This document shows, piece by piece, positions 22,308 to 31,938 of a stretch of DNA of 64,000 nucleotides; the stretch's first letter is position 1; every line of letters starts with the position of its first letter. Source of the DNA: an uncultured Pelagibacteraceae bacterium (lineage in GTDB: Bacteria > Pseudomonadota > Alphaproteobacteria > Pelagibacterales > Pelagibacteraceae); the NCBI GenBank assembly GCA_902602655.1, contig CACKRM010000002.1, positions 1 through 64,000 of the forward strand, written 5' to 3'. The position numbers and the translations under genes were made by a program. The notes under the pieces were generated by a model. The model saw only the letters and a program-made list of their open reading frames with translations, was not told the DNA's origin and made no database searches.

Positions 22308-24530
22308 TTAGAAGGTAGTTCCAAGTCTAAAATTAAAAGACTCGGTTGCATCAGTATCAGCCTTACTTAAATTTGTTGCAAATATAAATGACATTGGTCC
22401 AACTGGAGATAGCCAACTTGTATTTACACCTGCTGCTGATCTTATTTTATCGGATTCGTCTACCCCGCTTCCATAGTCAACACCCCAAACATTACCGATG
22501 TCTAAAAATAAACCTACCTCCGTTTTGGTGCTTTCTGGTAATAAATTAGGTAAATTTGTCTCAAAATTTATAGCTGTGTTATAATTTCCTCCTACATAGT
22601 CATTTCCATCTTTGGGTCCAACTTTTCCTCTTTCAAATCCTCTTAACCTACTCGATGGAAGATGTAATCTTTTACTCAATCTAACATCTTTATTATTAAA
22701 ACCATTTATAGTAGCAGCATAAAACTTAAAGGCGCCAATTACATTTGGTGTTATTGCATTGTAAGCACTGAAAGAATAAGCGTTTCTTAAATAAGGTGCA
22801 TCAGCATATAAAGGTAATGCTTGATTAAAAGATGAAATATAACCGTCCGTAGGCATAAAAGCTTTATCTCTATTATCCAATTGAATTCCATAATCAAAAG
22901 ATAGGTCTGTAAAAGTACCAGCTTGTTTTTTTAAAGCGCTTGAAGCACTATCAATAACTGATAAATCGTCGTGTGTAAGGCTCAAAGATGGTGAAAGATA
23001 AATATTATTGTACTGTTCAAACCTAGTTCCTATTCCTGTCGCCATTATAGTATTTTCATATCCTGAGTCTGGTTTATCGTTTTGAATACTCTTAAAATTG
23101 TAACTTAATTCATTTCCACTAAAATTATAATTTGGGTTTCTAACATCAATTTCTCCCTTAATTGATTCCTCTGTTAGATCAACAAATGCTGAGAGTTTAA
23201 TTCCTTCACCCAACCAGTTATTTTCCGATACGTTAAAAGATACAGATCCACCGCTTGTTCCTACGCCTGCACCAGCCATAATTTCGCCCGTCGGTTTTTC
23301 TTCAACAAATATATCAATAACTTTTAGATCCGGTGATGATCCATCGAATACTTTCTTTTTAACTTGGCCAAATAATTTTCTAGCTTTTAACTTCGCTATT
23401 GATTTATCTAATTTTAAAGAATTGTAAGGATCTCCCTCATCAATCAACAATTCGCCTCTTACGACGGACTCATTAGTAACCGTATTACCTTTTACATTAA
23501 TTCTTTCGACTAGTTTTTTTGAACCTTCATAAATATTTATTGTTATTGAAATAGAATCTCCTTCTAAAGTTTCACTTACTGAATGTTCGATAAATTGTAA
23601 GTTGTTGTTTGCTATTAAATTATCAAGTGATTCTAAAACTTTCTTAACTAAGAAAGGGGAATAATACTTTCCTATTACTTTTTGAAATTCTTTATTGAGA
23701 GGGTTAAAGACGTTTTTATCTAGAACAGGATTAATATCTGTAGCAATTTTTGTAATTCTATATCTGTTACCTGCATCAATATTATAAGTAAGACTAGTTT
23801 TGTTATTTATAATTTCAGCGTTACTTGAAAGCACTTGAACATCGTAATACCCTATAGACTTATAATAATTTTTTATTAATCTTTTATCTAGTTCAATATT
23901 TTCATTATTTAAATTTGTATTTTTCGATAGAAATTTCCAAAATTTAGATTCCTCAGATGCAATAATATCTCTTAGTCTTCTGTCTTTAACTTTTTTATCA
24001 CCTATAAAATAAATATTTGTAATTTTAGTTTTTTCTCCTTTGTTAACAAAAAATACTAGATTTAATCTATTTTCACTTATTTTTTCAATTTTAGGTTCTA
24101 CTTCTGTAAAATTAAATCCTATTGATCCATAAAGTTTTTTAATTAAATTTATGTCCTGATTTAGGTTACTTTTAATAAATGAGCCGTTTTCTTTTAAAGT
24201 TATTTTTTCTAGAATAGCTTCAGTAATTCTATCAGTAGGTTCACCATCAATTATGATTGAGTTAATTATAGGGTATTCTTTTACGGATATTTTTAGAACA
24301 CCTTCGGTTAAATTAATATTAATATCCTCAAAAAAATCAGTTGAATTTAAGTTGTTTATGATTTTGTTAATATCTCCACTTGATAAATCAGAATTTAATT
24401 TAATATCACCGTAAACTTTAATAGTTTCTTTACTTATTCTCCCGTTACCAGTGATTTCGATTTTGTTTACTATTTCGGCAAATGCATTGCTGTATAAAAA
24501 AATAAATAAAAAACACAAATATTTTTTCAT
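22308..24530 (-). CDS. bamA: outer membrane protein assembly factor BamA
   Basis: 740 aa; POTRA repeats, C-terminal barrel ending NFRLGTTF; RLRGFERGKVGP motif. Confidence 0.95.
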   Translation of the reverse strand: MKKYLCFLFIFLYSNAFAEIVNKIEITGNGRISKETIKVYGDIKLNSDLSSGDINKIINNLNSTDFFEDININLTEGVLKISVKEYPIINSIIIDGEPTDRITEAILEKITLKENGSFIKSNLNQDINLIKKLYGSIGFNFTEVEPKIEKISENRLNLVFFVNKGEKTKITNIYFIGDKKVKDRRLRDIIASEESKFWKFLSKNTNLNNENIELDKRLIKNYYKSIGYYDVQVLSSNAEIINNKTSLTYNIDAGNRYRITKIATDINPVLDKNVFNPLNKEFQKVIGKYYSPFLVKKVLESLDNLIANNNLQFIEHSVSETLEGDSISITINIYEGSKKLVERINVKGNTVTNESVVRGELLIDEGDPYNSLKLDKSIAKLKARKLFGQVKKKVFDGSSPDLKVIDIFVEEKPTGEIMAGAGVGTSGGSVSFNVSENNWLGEGIKLSAFVDLTEESIKGEIDVRNPNYNFSGNELSYNFKSIQNDKPDSGYENTIMATGIGTRFEQYNNIYLSPSLSLTHDDLSVIDSASSALKKQAGTFTDLSFDYGIQLDNRDKAFMPTDGYISSFNQALPLYADAPYLRNAYSFSAYNAITPNVIGAFKFYAATINGFNNKDVRLSKRLHLPSSRLRGFERGKVGPKDGNDYVGGNYNTAINFETNLPNLLPESTKTEVGLFLDIGNVWGVDYGSGVDESDKIRSAAGVNTSWLSPVGPMSFIFATNLSKADTDATESFNFRLGTTF

Positions 24531-24531
24531 A

Positions 24532-25707
24532 TTAATTCCTATTTTTTATTACTCCGAATGTTGTTTCTCTGGACCATTTGTCGATCATATATATTTTTTT
24601 TAAGTTTGATGGGACTTGTATAGCATATTTTTTATAATTTTTATCTCTTAAAACTGAAAATAAGTGTCTAATAATTGAATTAAAACTTATTTTTCTTTTT
24701 AAAAATTGATCAACTAATATTTCATTAGACGCATTTATAATTATTGAAGCTGAAGGATGCTTGTTCAATTTGGGTATCAAGCGCATTACAGGAAATCTTT
24801 TTTTTTCTACTTTCAAAAATTCAAGATTTTTTATCTTTTTATTTGTAAATTTATTTAAATAAGAAAACTCATTTATATTATTTTTTATATTAAAAATAGC
24901 ATTTGAAATAGGAATCGCCATATCAGGCTCGTGATATAAGAAATTTGTTAGCCCATTTTTAAATTTAACTATTGCATGAACTAAAGATTGAGGATGAATT
25001 ATAATTTCATACTTGTTTCGACTGAAAGGAAAAATTTTTTGAGCTTCTATTAACTCTAAAATCTTATTCATAAGAGTAGCTGAGTCTATTGAAATTTTTT
25101 TTCCCATTTTCCATTTAGGGTGTTTTAATGCATCTTTAGGTCTAATTTTAGAAAACTTTTTAAAAGGAAGTCTTAAAAAAGGACCACCAGAAGCTGTAAT
25201 ATATATTTTGTCTATTTCGTTATCTTTGTAATTTTGTGTCAATTTATAAATCGAAAAATGTTCAGAGTCTAAGGGTATAATTTCTGTGCGATACCTTTTA
25301 GATATTTTTTTTATTATATTCCAACCACATATAATTGATTCTTTGTTTGCTATAAGAATTTTTTTACTTTTTTTTGTGTAATCCATTGTAAATTGTAAAC
25401 CATTAATTCCTGGAATAGCTGCAATAGTTAAATCAACTTTTTTTTTCTCCTTCGGAATCTCAGAATAATGATTGAATATCTTTGTCTTGCTCTTTCTAAA
25501 TTTTTTCTTAATTTTGTTAAAAACTTTTTTATCAGTTATAACAAAGTGCTGAGGCCTATAATTTAATATTTGATTACAAATTTTATTGTAATCAGAGTTT
25601 GCGATTAATGTTATTACTTTAAATAACTTTTTTTTACTTGAAATTATTTTTAAAGAACTTTTCCCTATTGAACCTGTCGAACCAAGTATGACAATTTTTT
25701 TTTTCAT
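24532..25707 (-). CDS. dxr: 1-deoxy-D-xylulose-5-phosphate reductoisomerase
   Basis: ILGSTGSIGKSSL, ANKESIICG, PLDSEHFSIY, ASGGPFL. Confidence 0.96.
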   Translation of the reverse strand: MKKKIVILGSTGSIGKSSLKIISSKKKLFKVITLIANSDYNKICNQILNYRPQHFVITDKKVFNKIKKKFRKSKTKIFNHYSEIPKEKKKVDLTIAAIPGINGLQFTMDYTKKSKKILIANKESIICGWNIIKKISKRYRTEIIPLDSEHFSIYKLTQNYKDNEIDKIYITASGGPFLRLPFKKFSKIRPKDALKHPKWKMGKKISIDSATLMNKILELIEAQKIFPFSRNKYEIIIHPQSLVHAIVKFKNGLTNFLYHEPDMAIPISNAIFNIKNNINEFSYLNKFTNKKIKNLEFLKVEKKRFPVMRLIPKLNKHPSASIIINASNEILVDQFLKRKISFNSIIRHLFSVLRDKNYKKYAIQVPSNLKKIYMIDKWSRETTFGVIKNRN

Positions 25708-25709
25708 TA

Positions 25710-26363
25710 TTATTTTAAGTGACCAAATTGGTAAATTATTAAAGCTAGAATGACAACAAACATCAAACCATCTATACGATCAAATATTCCCCCATGGCCT
25801 GGTAAAATTCTACCAGTATCCTTAATATTTTCTTTTCTTTTTAGATAGGAAATCGATAAATCTCCTAATTGTGAAACTGTAGAAAAAACAACTGCTAATA
25901 ATACTCCAGGAACAAAATAAAGACGACTGATATTTAAATTTGCTTCGGATAAAAATTTGTTGAAAACAACAAGTGTTAATATAGAAAATAAATAAGAACC
26001 TATTACACCGGATAACGTTTTATTAGGGCTTATTTTTGAAATTTTTTTCCATTTAAAAGTTTTCCCAAAAATATAGCCTCCAATATCCGAACTTATACTT
26101 ATTGATATTGCGAACCAAAGTAAAAAGTTGGATAGAAAAGTTTCCCTTTGTAGAAAATAAATTGAGTATAAAGATGTTGTTAAAATTATTAACAAATAAA
26201 ATTTTGATGACAATTTTTTGAATGAATTAAAAACTTCATAAACACCTATTAATAAAATAATAGTTAAAAAAAACTTTAATTCATTACCGCCTAAAATTAA
26301 AAAATAGAAAGAAAAGGGTAAAAGAAGCACGGATGTTAAAATTCTTTTAGTTAAATTTGACAT
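25710..26363 (-). CDS. cdsA: phosphatidate cytidylyltransferase
   Basis: SPNKTLSGVIGS, SQLGDLSISYLKRKENIKDTGRILPGHGGIFDRIDGL. Confidence 0.95.
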   Translation of the reverse strand: MSNLTKRILTSVLLLPFSFYFLILGGNELKFFLTIILLIGVYEVFNSFKKLSSKFYLLIILTTSLYSIYFLQRETFLSNFLLWFAISISISSDIGGYIFGKTFKWKKISKISPNKTLSGVIGSYLFSILTLVVFNKFLSEANLNISRLYFVPGVLLAVVFSTVSQLGDLSISYLKRKENIKDTGRILPGHGGIFDRIDGLMFVVILALIIYQFGHLK

Positions 26364-26367
26364 AATT

Positions 26368-27045
26368 TTATCTGATAATTTCTATTAGATTTTCACTTTG
26401 AACTAAATTCATAAATTTTTCATGGTTTGTAAAATAATCCTTAAATTTAAGTTTTTTAAAATTTTTAATTTTAGTTTCCAAAATACTTCGATTTGGTCTT
26501 TTTATAATTATACCTATTCCATGGTCCGCAACACAAGTGTAAGTATCCAAATCCTTATAGGTTCTAAACTCAACTAAAGCTTTCCACACATCGCCATTCC
26601 AGTGTCCATAAAGCCTTGGAACAATCTGATTCCAAATTTTTTTTGGCAAGCAATCGTGTATTAAAATTATTCCTTTTGGGTTTAATGCGTTAAGTGAATT
26701 CTCTATATCTTTTTTAACTTGTTCGTATGTATGTAAACCATCAATGAAGATAATATCAAATTTTGATTTACTCTTTTCAAAAAAAGAATCGCTTGTCATT
26801 CTGTGTGTCCCTCCTGAATTGGGATCGACTCCAATTTTTTTATTTATAGTTATATTTGAGAAATTTTTATTTTGGTCGCAGCCTATTTCTAAATACGAAT
26901 TGTATTTTTTAAAGTCTATAATTTTTTGAATTATTTGAAATCTTGAAGGATAGTTTGACCAATTATAACTCAATCTTTTATAAAATTTTTCACCATAGAA
27001 ATAATATAAAAATCGCTTAATAAAAAAAAAATATTTTGATTTCAT
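26368..27045 (-). CDS. class I SAM-dependent methyltransferase
   Basis: SYLEIGCDQN, FDIIFIDGLHTYEQVKKDIENSL. Confidence 0.82.
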   Translation of the reverse strand: MKSKYFFFIKRFLYYFYGEKFYKRLSYNWSNYPSRFQIIQKIIDFKKYNSYLEIGCDQNKNFSNITINKKIGVDPNSGGTHRMTSDSFFEKSKSKFDIIFIDGLHTYEQVKKDIENSLNALNPKGIILIHDCLPKKIWNQIVPRLYGHWNGDVWKALVEFRTYKDLDTYTCVADHGIGIIIKRPNRSILETKIKNFKKLKFKDYFTNHEKFMNLVQSENLIEIIR

Positions 27046-27057
27046 AATATAGCCTTT

Positions 27058-27134
27058 TGGTAGCGAGGGGCGGAGTCGAACCGCCGACCCCAGGCTTATG
27101 AGTCCTGTGCTCTAACCAACTGAGCTACCTCGCC
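27058..27134 (-). tRNA. tRNA-Met (CAT), elongator type
   Basis: reverse complement GGCGAGGTAGCTCAGTTGGTTAGAGCACAGGACTCATAAGCCTGGGGTCGGCGGTTCGACTCCGCCCCTCGCTACCA; cloverleaf, CTCATAA loop, encoded CCA. Confidence 0.93.
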
Positions 27135-27187
27135 ATTATAGTTTTAACTGATTTATAATAGTTTCTAAAAGTCTTTCAATCAACTTT

Positions 27188-28291
27188 TTAATTAAATTTC
27201 AACTTTTCTCTTAGATCTTTTAAATTTATCTTTAGACTTCCTTGTTGATGGAAAGATGTAGATTCTTTTGAGTCTCCAAAAATAAAATTATATTTAAGTT
27301 TATTTTTTTTCGCAAGATTTCCTATAACTTCTCCAGTTGTTTTTGCCTTGAACTCAATAATATTAGTTTCAGGTTTACAAAAAACTAGATTTGCAAAACC
27401 TGCTCCATGAAGACCTACTATACAGTCTGCATTATTAAAAATTTTTATCTGATCTTTAAAATGAAAATTTGTCAAACATATACTTTGAAAATCTTGGCTT
27501 TCTAAATATTCTTTTATTTGATTTTCGTTAACAATAAATCTTAAATTTTTATTTGTATCACTTCTATCTATATAAATTTTTTTTGGGAAATTTTTATTTT
27601 TTGATATTGAATTATCATTTAAAAGTTTTTTCTTTAACCAGTTAAATATCCATATAGGAATTTTCTGCATATCATTAAACTGATCATTGTTTATTACATA
27701 AGGATGGTTAGTAGAAAATAATTTATTAGTTTCTATGTGTCTATAAATTTTGCTTGATAGAACTTTTTCTTTATTTATTCCTAAACTTTGCAGACTTTCT
27801 ATTTGAAAGTTTTTATTATCATTTGGAACTAAAAAAAAATCAATCTCACTAATATTATATACTTCGCTTACAATTTTTATTCTTGGCAATACGTCGAATA
27901 ACCAATGCCAATAATTTTCATTTCCGCCTCCCCCAGTTAACAATGACAGCACATTTCCATCAACTTTTTTTTTTAATCTTGGCGTACCTTTTCTCAGTAC
28001 TATGTTTTTTTCACAAATATCATTATTGTTGTTTCTTAATTGGAAAGAAGGTCCATTGATTATTTTTTTTTCTAATATTATAGCTGTATCATGAATTGTA
28101 TCAGTATAAAGTCTTCCTGACTCAACTGTAAAAACTTTGTAAGAAACATTGTCCAAAGTAACTTTGTCAACTTTAATTCTTTTGTCATCTTCAGGATTAA
28201 TTATTTTATTAACTTTTCCGTACATTAAAAAAAATATTTGAGAAGTAATAAATTTAAAAATTCTTTGTAGAGATTTTTTCAATATACCCAT
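27188..28291 (-). CDS. GT61/DUF563-like glycosyltransferase (paralog 1)
   Basis: IVGLHGAGFANLVFCKPETNIIEFKAK; GGGGNENYWHWLFDVLPR. Confidence 0.85.
   Translation of the reverse strand: MGILKKSLQRIFKFITSQIFFLMYGKVNKIINPEDDKRIKVDKVTLDNVSYKVFTVESGRLYTDTIHDTAIILEKKIINGPSFQLRNNNNDICEKNIVLRKGTPRLKKKVDGNVLSLLTGGGGNENYWHWLFDVLPRIKIVSEVYNISEIDFFLVPNDNKNFQIESLQSLGINKEKVLSSKIYRHIETNKLFSTNHPYVINNDQFNDMQKIPIWIFNWLKKKLLNDNSISKNKNFPKKIYIDRSDTNKNLRFIVNENQIKEYLESQDFQSICLTNFHFKDQIKIFNNADCIVGLHGAGFANLVFCKPETNIIEFKAKTTGEVIGNLAKKNKLKYNFIFGDSKESTSFHQQGSLKINLKDLREKLKFN
28099..28279 (-). repeat. near-identical 181-nt 5' segment shared with 29202-29382
   Basis: two mismatches in 181 nt by manual alignment. Confidence 0.9.
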
Positions 28292-28299
28292 AATTATTA

Positions 28300-29397
28300 C
28301 TAAATTTTTTGTTTTAAAATTTCTAACGGAATTTCTATTCCACCATCTTGAGACCTTGAAAAAGAAACTTCAGAGCTGCCTTCTAAAAACTCATAATCGA
28401 GTTCATTTGTTTTTGCAAGATTTTCAATAACTTTTGAAGTTGTTTTTGATTTTAATTCTAAAATTTTAGTATTTTTATTACAAAAAATAAGATTTGCAAA
28501 ACCTGCGCCGTGCAAACCAATTATATAGTTAGCATTATTAAAAAAAGTAATTTGATCTTTTAGACTTAGATTTTCTAATTTTACTGGAACAAATCCTTGT
28601 TTGATTAAAAAATTCTTTACCAAGTCATCGTTTTTAATAAATCTCACGTTTTTGAACTTTGAATTTGATCTGTCTATATAAATTTTTTTTGGTGAATTTT
28701 CAGAATTATGATTTATTTTTTCTAGAAGAGATTTTTTTAACCACAAAGAAATCCACTTTGGTATTTGTTGTATTGCTTTTGGTGCATCATTATTAAAAAT
28801 GTAAGGATGTGAAGTAACAAAGAGTTTTTCTGTTTCAATATGTCTGAATTTTATACTTGATATCATTTTTGAAAGCGGAACATTTAAAAGTTCTAGACTT
28901 TCTTTTTGGAAATTTGTTGTAAAGTCAGGTAATAAAAAATTATCGATTTCTTTCTTATCCAATACTTTTTCAATTATTGCAAATCTAGGAAGAACTTCAA
29001 AAATCCAATGCCAATAATTATCCAAGCCAGATCCTCCATTTAAAAATGATGCTGTCATACCTTTAAGTTTTTTTTTCAATCTTGGAGTTCCGTTTATCAG
29101 AACTTCATTTTCATCAATTTTAGCTAAGTTATTATTTCTTATTTGAATCGAAGCTTCATTTACCAAACTTTTTTCTAACAAAACCGCTATATTTGAAATT
29201 TTATCAGTATAAAGTCTTCCTGATTCAACTGTAAAAACTTTGTAAGAAACATTGTCCAAAGTAACTTTGTCAACTTTAATTCTTTTGTCATCTTCAGGAT
29301 TAATTATTTTATCAACTTTTCCGTACATTAAAAAAAATATTTGAGAAGTAATAAATTTAAAAATTCTTTGTAGAGATTTTTTGATTTTTTTTTTCAA
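28300..29397 (-). CDS. GT61/DUF563-like glycosyltransferase (paralog 2)
   Basis: IIGLHGAGFANLIFCNKNTKILELKSK; GGSGLDNYWHWIFEVLPR. Confidence 0.85.
   Translation of the reverse strand: MKKKIKKSLQRIFKFITSQIFFLMYGKVDKIINPEDDKRIKVDKVTLDNVSYKVFTVESGRLYTDKISNIAVLLEKSLVNEASIQIRNNNLAKIDENEVLINGTPRLKKKLKGMTASFLNGGSGLDNYWHWIFEVLPRFAIIEKVLDKKEIDNFLLPDFTTNFQKESLELLNVPLSKMISSIKFRHIETEKLFVTSHPYIFNNDAPKAIQQIPKWISLWLKKSLLEKINHNSENSPKKIYIDRSNSKFKNVRFIKNDDLVKNFLIKQGFVPVKLENLSLKDQITFFNNANYIIGLHGAGFANLIFCNKNTKILELKSKTTSKVIENLAKTNELDYEFLEGSSEVSFSRSQDGGIEIPLEILKQKI
29202..29382 (-). repeat. near-identical 181-nt 5' segment shared with 28099-28279
   Basis: two mismatches in 181 nt by manual alignment. Confidence 0.9.
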
Positions 29398-29491
29398 AGT
29401 ATTCGTTTTCTTTAATTATACTATGAATTTTGAAAATTTTCCCCTTAAATTAATAATAAAAAATTATAAATTTTTAACTGTTCAGTATTGA

Positions 29492-29538
29492 CTAAATTGA
29501 CCCAAATTGGATAAGGTAACCCAGTTTGAGCAATTTAG
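29492..29538. promoter_or_regulatory. inverted repeat CTAAATTG-N31-CAATTTAG upstream of the HTH gene
   Basis: perfect 8-bp arms, 13 bp upstream of the ATG. Confidence 0.45.
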
Positions 29539-29551
29539 TAATTGGATTTAA

Positions 29552-30508
29552 ATGAAAACTTTAAATGATTTAGACATAGGAAAAATAAAATCAACATACA
29601 AAAATAACTATAATCAAATTCAAGGAGTTTTTCTTAATGTTCAAAGTTCCTTTTTGTCCGGTATATATGATCGATATTGGAAAGATTTAGATAGTGCAAA
29701 TATAGTTTTATTTTTTGCCAAAAATTTACATCATGAAATTTTAAGACAAAAGGATCTAGATTTAAATCATAGTGTGTCGTTTGAAAACTTTTGGAAAAAT
29801 CATGAAATGACAAAACAAAATAATTGTAAAATAGTTGATATAGCAAATGAAACTGGTTTACCAAAAGAAACTGCTAGAAGAAAAATATTAACCCTAATTA
29901 AAAATAAAACCTTATCTAAGTCAAATGAAGGTTTGGCTTGGTCTCCTTCTTTGGATCAAAAAAAAACTTATAATAATATCATCGCTGATGAACTTGGACA
30001 GATATCAAAACTTATACAGCTTTTGGCTAATACTTTAGAATTAAATATTTCAAAAGACAAAATTGTTAATGAATTAAAACAAAATTATTCTTTCTACTGG
30101 TTTCACTATCTTAAAACTCAACTCAAATATCTTAATTTTTGGCAAAAAAAAATTAAAGATTTAGAACTTTTGTTGATAATTATTCAGTGTGCAATACAGG
30201 CTTCTAATGAAAATATAAGAGAATCTTTGCAGGATAAAAAGAAAGTCCAATCAAAGAAAGCTGGAGACATAAGTGCTACTTCCATTTCTGAAGTTACTGG
30301 AATACCTCGTGCGACTTGTATTAGAAAACTGGAGAAATTACTTTCACTTAAATTAGTAAAAAAAAATATCGATAATAAGAGGTACTTTTATGACAACAAT
30401 CTAAACAATAATAGTATAAATTTTAAAGAAATAAATAGTAAGACTATTGATATTTTTAGTGAATTTTATTTAATAATATTAAAGTCTTTGAATAGTGAAA
30501 AAAGGTAA
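29552..30508 (+). CDS. putative transcriptional regulator with two winged-HTH-like segments
   Basis: KIVDIANETGLPKETARRKILTLIKNKTL and SISEVTGIPRATCIRKLEKLLSLKLV. Confidence 0.65.
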   Translation: MKTLNDLDIGKIKSTYKNNYNQIQGVFLNVQSSFLSGIYDRYWKDLDSANIVLFFAKNLHHEILRQKDLDLNHSVSFENFWKNHEMTKQNNCKIVDIANETGLPKETARRKILTLIKNKTLSKSNEGLAWSPSLDQKKTYNNIIADELGQISKLIQLLANTLELNISKDKIVNELKQNYSFYWFHYLKTQLKYLNFWQKKIKDLELLLIIIQCAIQASNENIRESLQDKKKVQSKKAGDISATSISEVTGIPRATCIRKLEKLLSLKLVKKNIDNKRYFYDNNLNNNSINFKEINSKTIDIFSEFYLIILKSLNSEKR

Positions 30509-30512
30509 ATTC

Positions 30513-30701
30513 TTACAAAGTTAAAATTATTCCAAAAACAGCTACGGCTGAAAGAGCAGCAGCAGAGATAATCATATTATTTTTTCTCTCTTTTTTCTTT
30601 TCAAATTCTAGTCTTTTAACTAGATCAGTAAGATTTACTCTTTTGTTTGAAATGTTCATTTCAGTGACGTTGTTATCTTTATATTTAGGTTCAGCACTCA
30701 T
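30513..30701 (-). CDS. small single-TM protein, unknown function
   Basis: 62 aa; charged N-half, C-terminal TM (MIISAAALSAVAVFGIILTL). Confidence 0.65.
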   Translation of the reverse strand: MSAEPKYKDNNVTEMNISNKRVNLTDLVKRLEFEKKKERKNNMIISAAALSAVAVFGIILTL

Positions 30702-30731
30702 ACTTCATTAATTAATTTAGTACATTTAAAA

Positions 30732-30803
30732 AAAATGAACTACTTGATAAGAGGCCAAAATGGGTGAAAAAAACCCCTTATAGTAGATCTAGCAGTTCAT
30801 TTT
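30732..30803 (-). terminator. large hairpin with terminal U-run, probable terminator of ald (leader function not excluded)
   Basis: perfect 10-bp arms AAAATGAACT/AGTTCATTTT, inner ATAAG/CTTAT pairing, poly-T on the minus strand. Confidence 0.65.
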
Positions 30804-30825
30804 GAGATTAATTAATTAAAATAAA

Positions 30826-31938
30826 TTATAAAGTTTCTTCTGCAGGCGTATAAGGTATTTTAAAAGCATCTGCTACACCTTTGCAGGTTATTTTTCCATT
30901 CGAAATATTAAGTCCAGAAAGATAGTTTTTATTTTCTACCAAAGTTCTTTTATATCCTCGGTCTGCTAATTTGACTAATAATGGCAATGTAGCTTTGTTT
31001 AAGGCCATAGTTGATGTTCTTGGGACTCCTCCTGGCATGTTTGCAACACAATAGTGGACCACATCATCTACTATATATGTAGGGTTCGAGTGAGTTGTTG
31101 GTTTGCTAGTTTCAACACAACCACCTTGATCAATTGCAACATCTACCACCACTGAACCTCTTTTCATGGATTTGATCATATCTTTTGTAACTAATTTAGG
31201 AGCTTCTGCTCCAGGTATTAAAACCCCACCAATAAGAAGATCGCAATCAGAAATTAATTTTTTTAAATCAATACTCTCACTTAGAATTGGTTTTATTTTA
31301 TCTCCAAAAATATTTTGTAACTGTTTTAATCGCTTTTCTGATTTATCAACTACATGAACGTTTGCTTTCATTCCTGTTGCTATCAAAGTTGCGTTTTCTC
31401 CAACAACTCCTCCTCCCAAAATTACTACTTTTGCTGAACAGACTCCTGGAGCCCCTCCTAAAAGTAAACCTCTTCCTTTTTGATTTTTCTCTAAAGAATG
31501 TGCGCCTGCTTGTATTGACATTCTTCCTGCTACAGCGCTCATGGGAGCAAGAAGGGGTAATCTACCTTCATCATCAGTTACAGTTTCATAAGCAATACAA
31601 ACAGATTTTGATTTAATTAATCCTTCTGTTAATTCTCTAGCAGCAGCTAGATGTAAGTAAGTAAAAATTATTTGATTTTCTCGTATCATTTTTACTTCGT
31701 TTAGCTGAGGCTCTTTTACTTTAACTATAATCTCGGCATCGTTAAATATATCTTCGGCTTTATGAACAATTTTTCCACCCGCTTTTTCATAGTCACTGTC
31801 ATCAAATCCCGCCTCAAATCCACCTTTCTTTTGAATTAAAACTTTGTGACCTTTATCGGTTAAAACCTTAACGCTTTCAGGAGTAAGACCAATTCTATGC
31901 TCTTGCTCTTTAATTTCTTTGGGGACACCAATTAACAT
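30826..31938 (-). CDS. ald: alanine dehydrogenase
   Basis: MLIGVPKEIKEQEHRIGLTPESV, LLGGAPGVCSAKVVILGGGVVG. Confidence 0.96.
   Translation of the reverse strand: MLIGVPKEIKEQEHRIGLTPESVKVLTDKGHKVLIQKKGGFEAGFDDSDYEKAGGKIVHKAEDIFNDAEIIVKVKEPQLNEVKMIRENQIIFTYLHLAAARELTEGLIKSKSVCIAYETVTDDEGRLPLLAPMSAVAGRMSIQAGAHSLEKNQKGRGLLLGGAPGVCSAKVVILGGGVVGENATLIATGMKANVHVVDKSEKRLKQLQNIFGDKIKPILSESIDLKKLISDCDLLIGGVLIPGAEAPKLVTKDMIKSMKRGSVVVDVAIDQGGCVETSKPTTHSNPTYIVDDVVHYCVANMPGGVPRTSTMALNKATLPLLVKLADRGYKRTLVENKNYLSGLNISNGKITCKGVADAFKIPYTPAEETL

Noticed and set aside
30732-30803. Known riboswitch (glycine, preQ1 or SAM class)
   Set aside because: None of the core motifs I know for these classes is visible; terminator function is the simpler reading.
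31287-31616. 109-aa Leu-rich plus-strand ORF
   Set aside because: Antisense to ald; composition is an AT-rich shadow effect.
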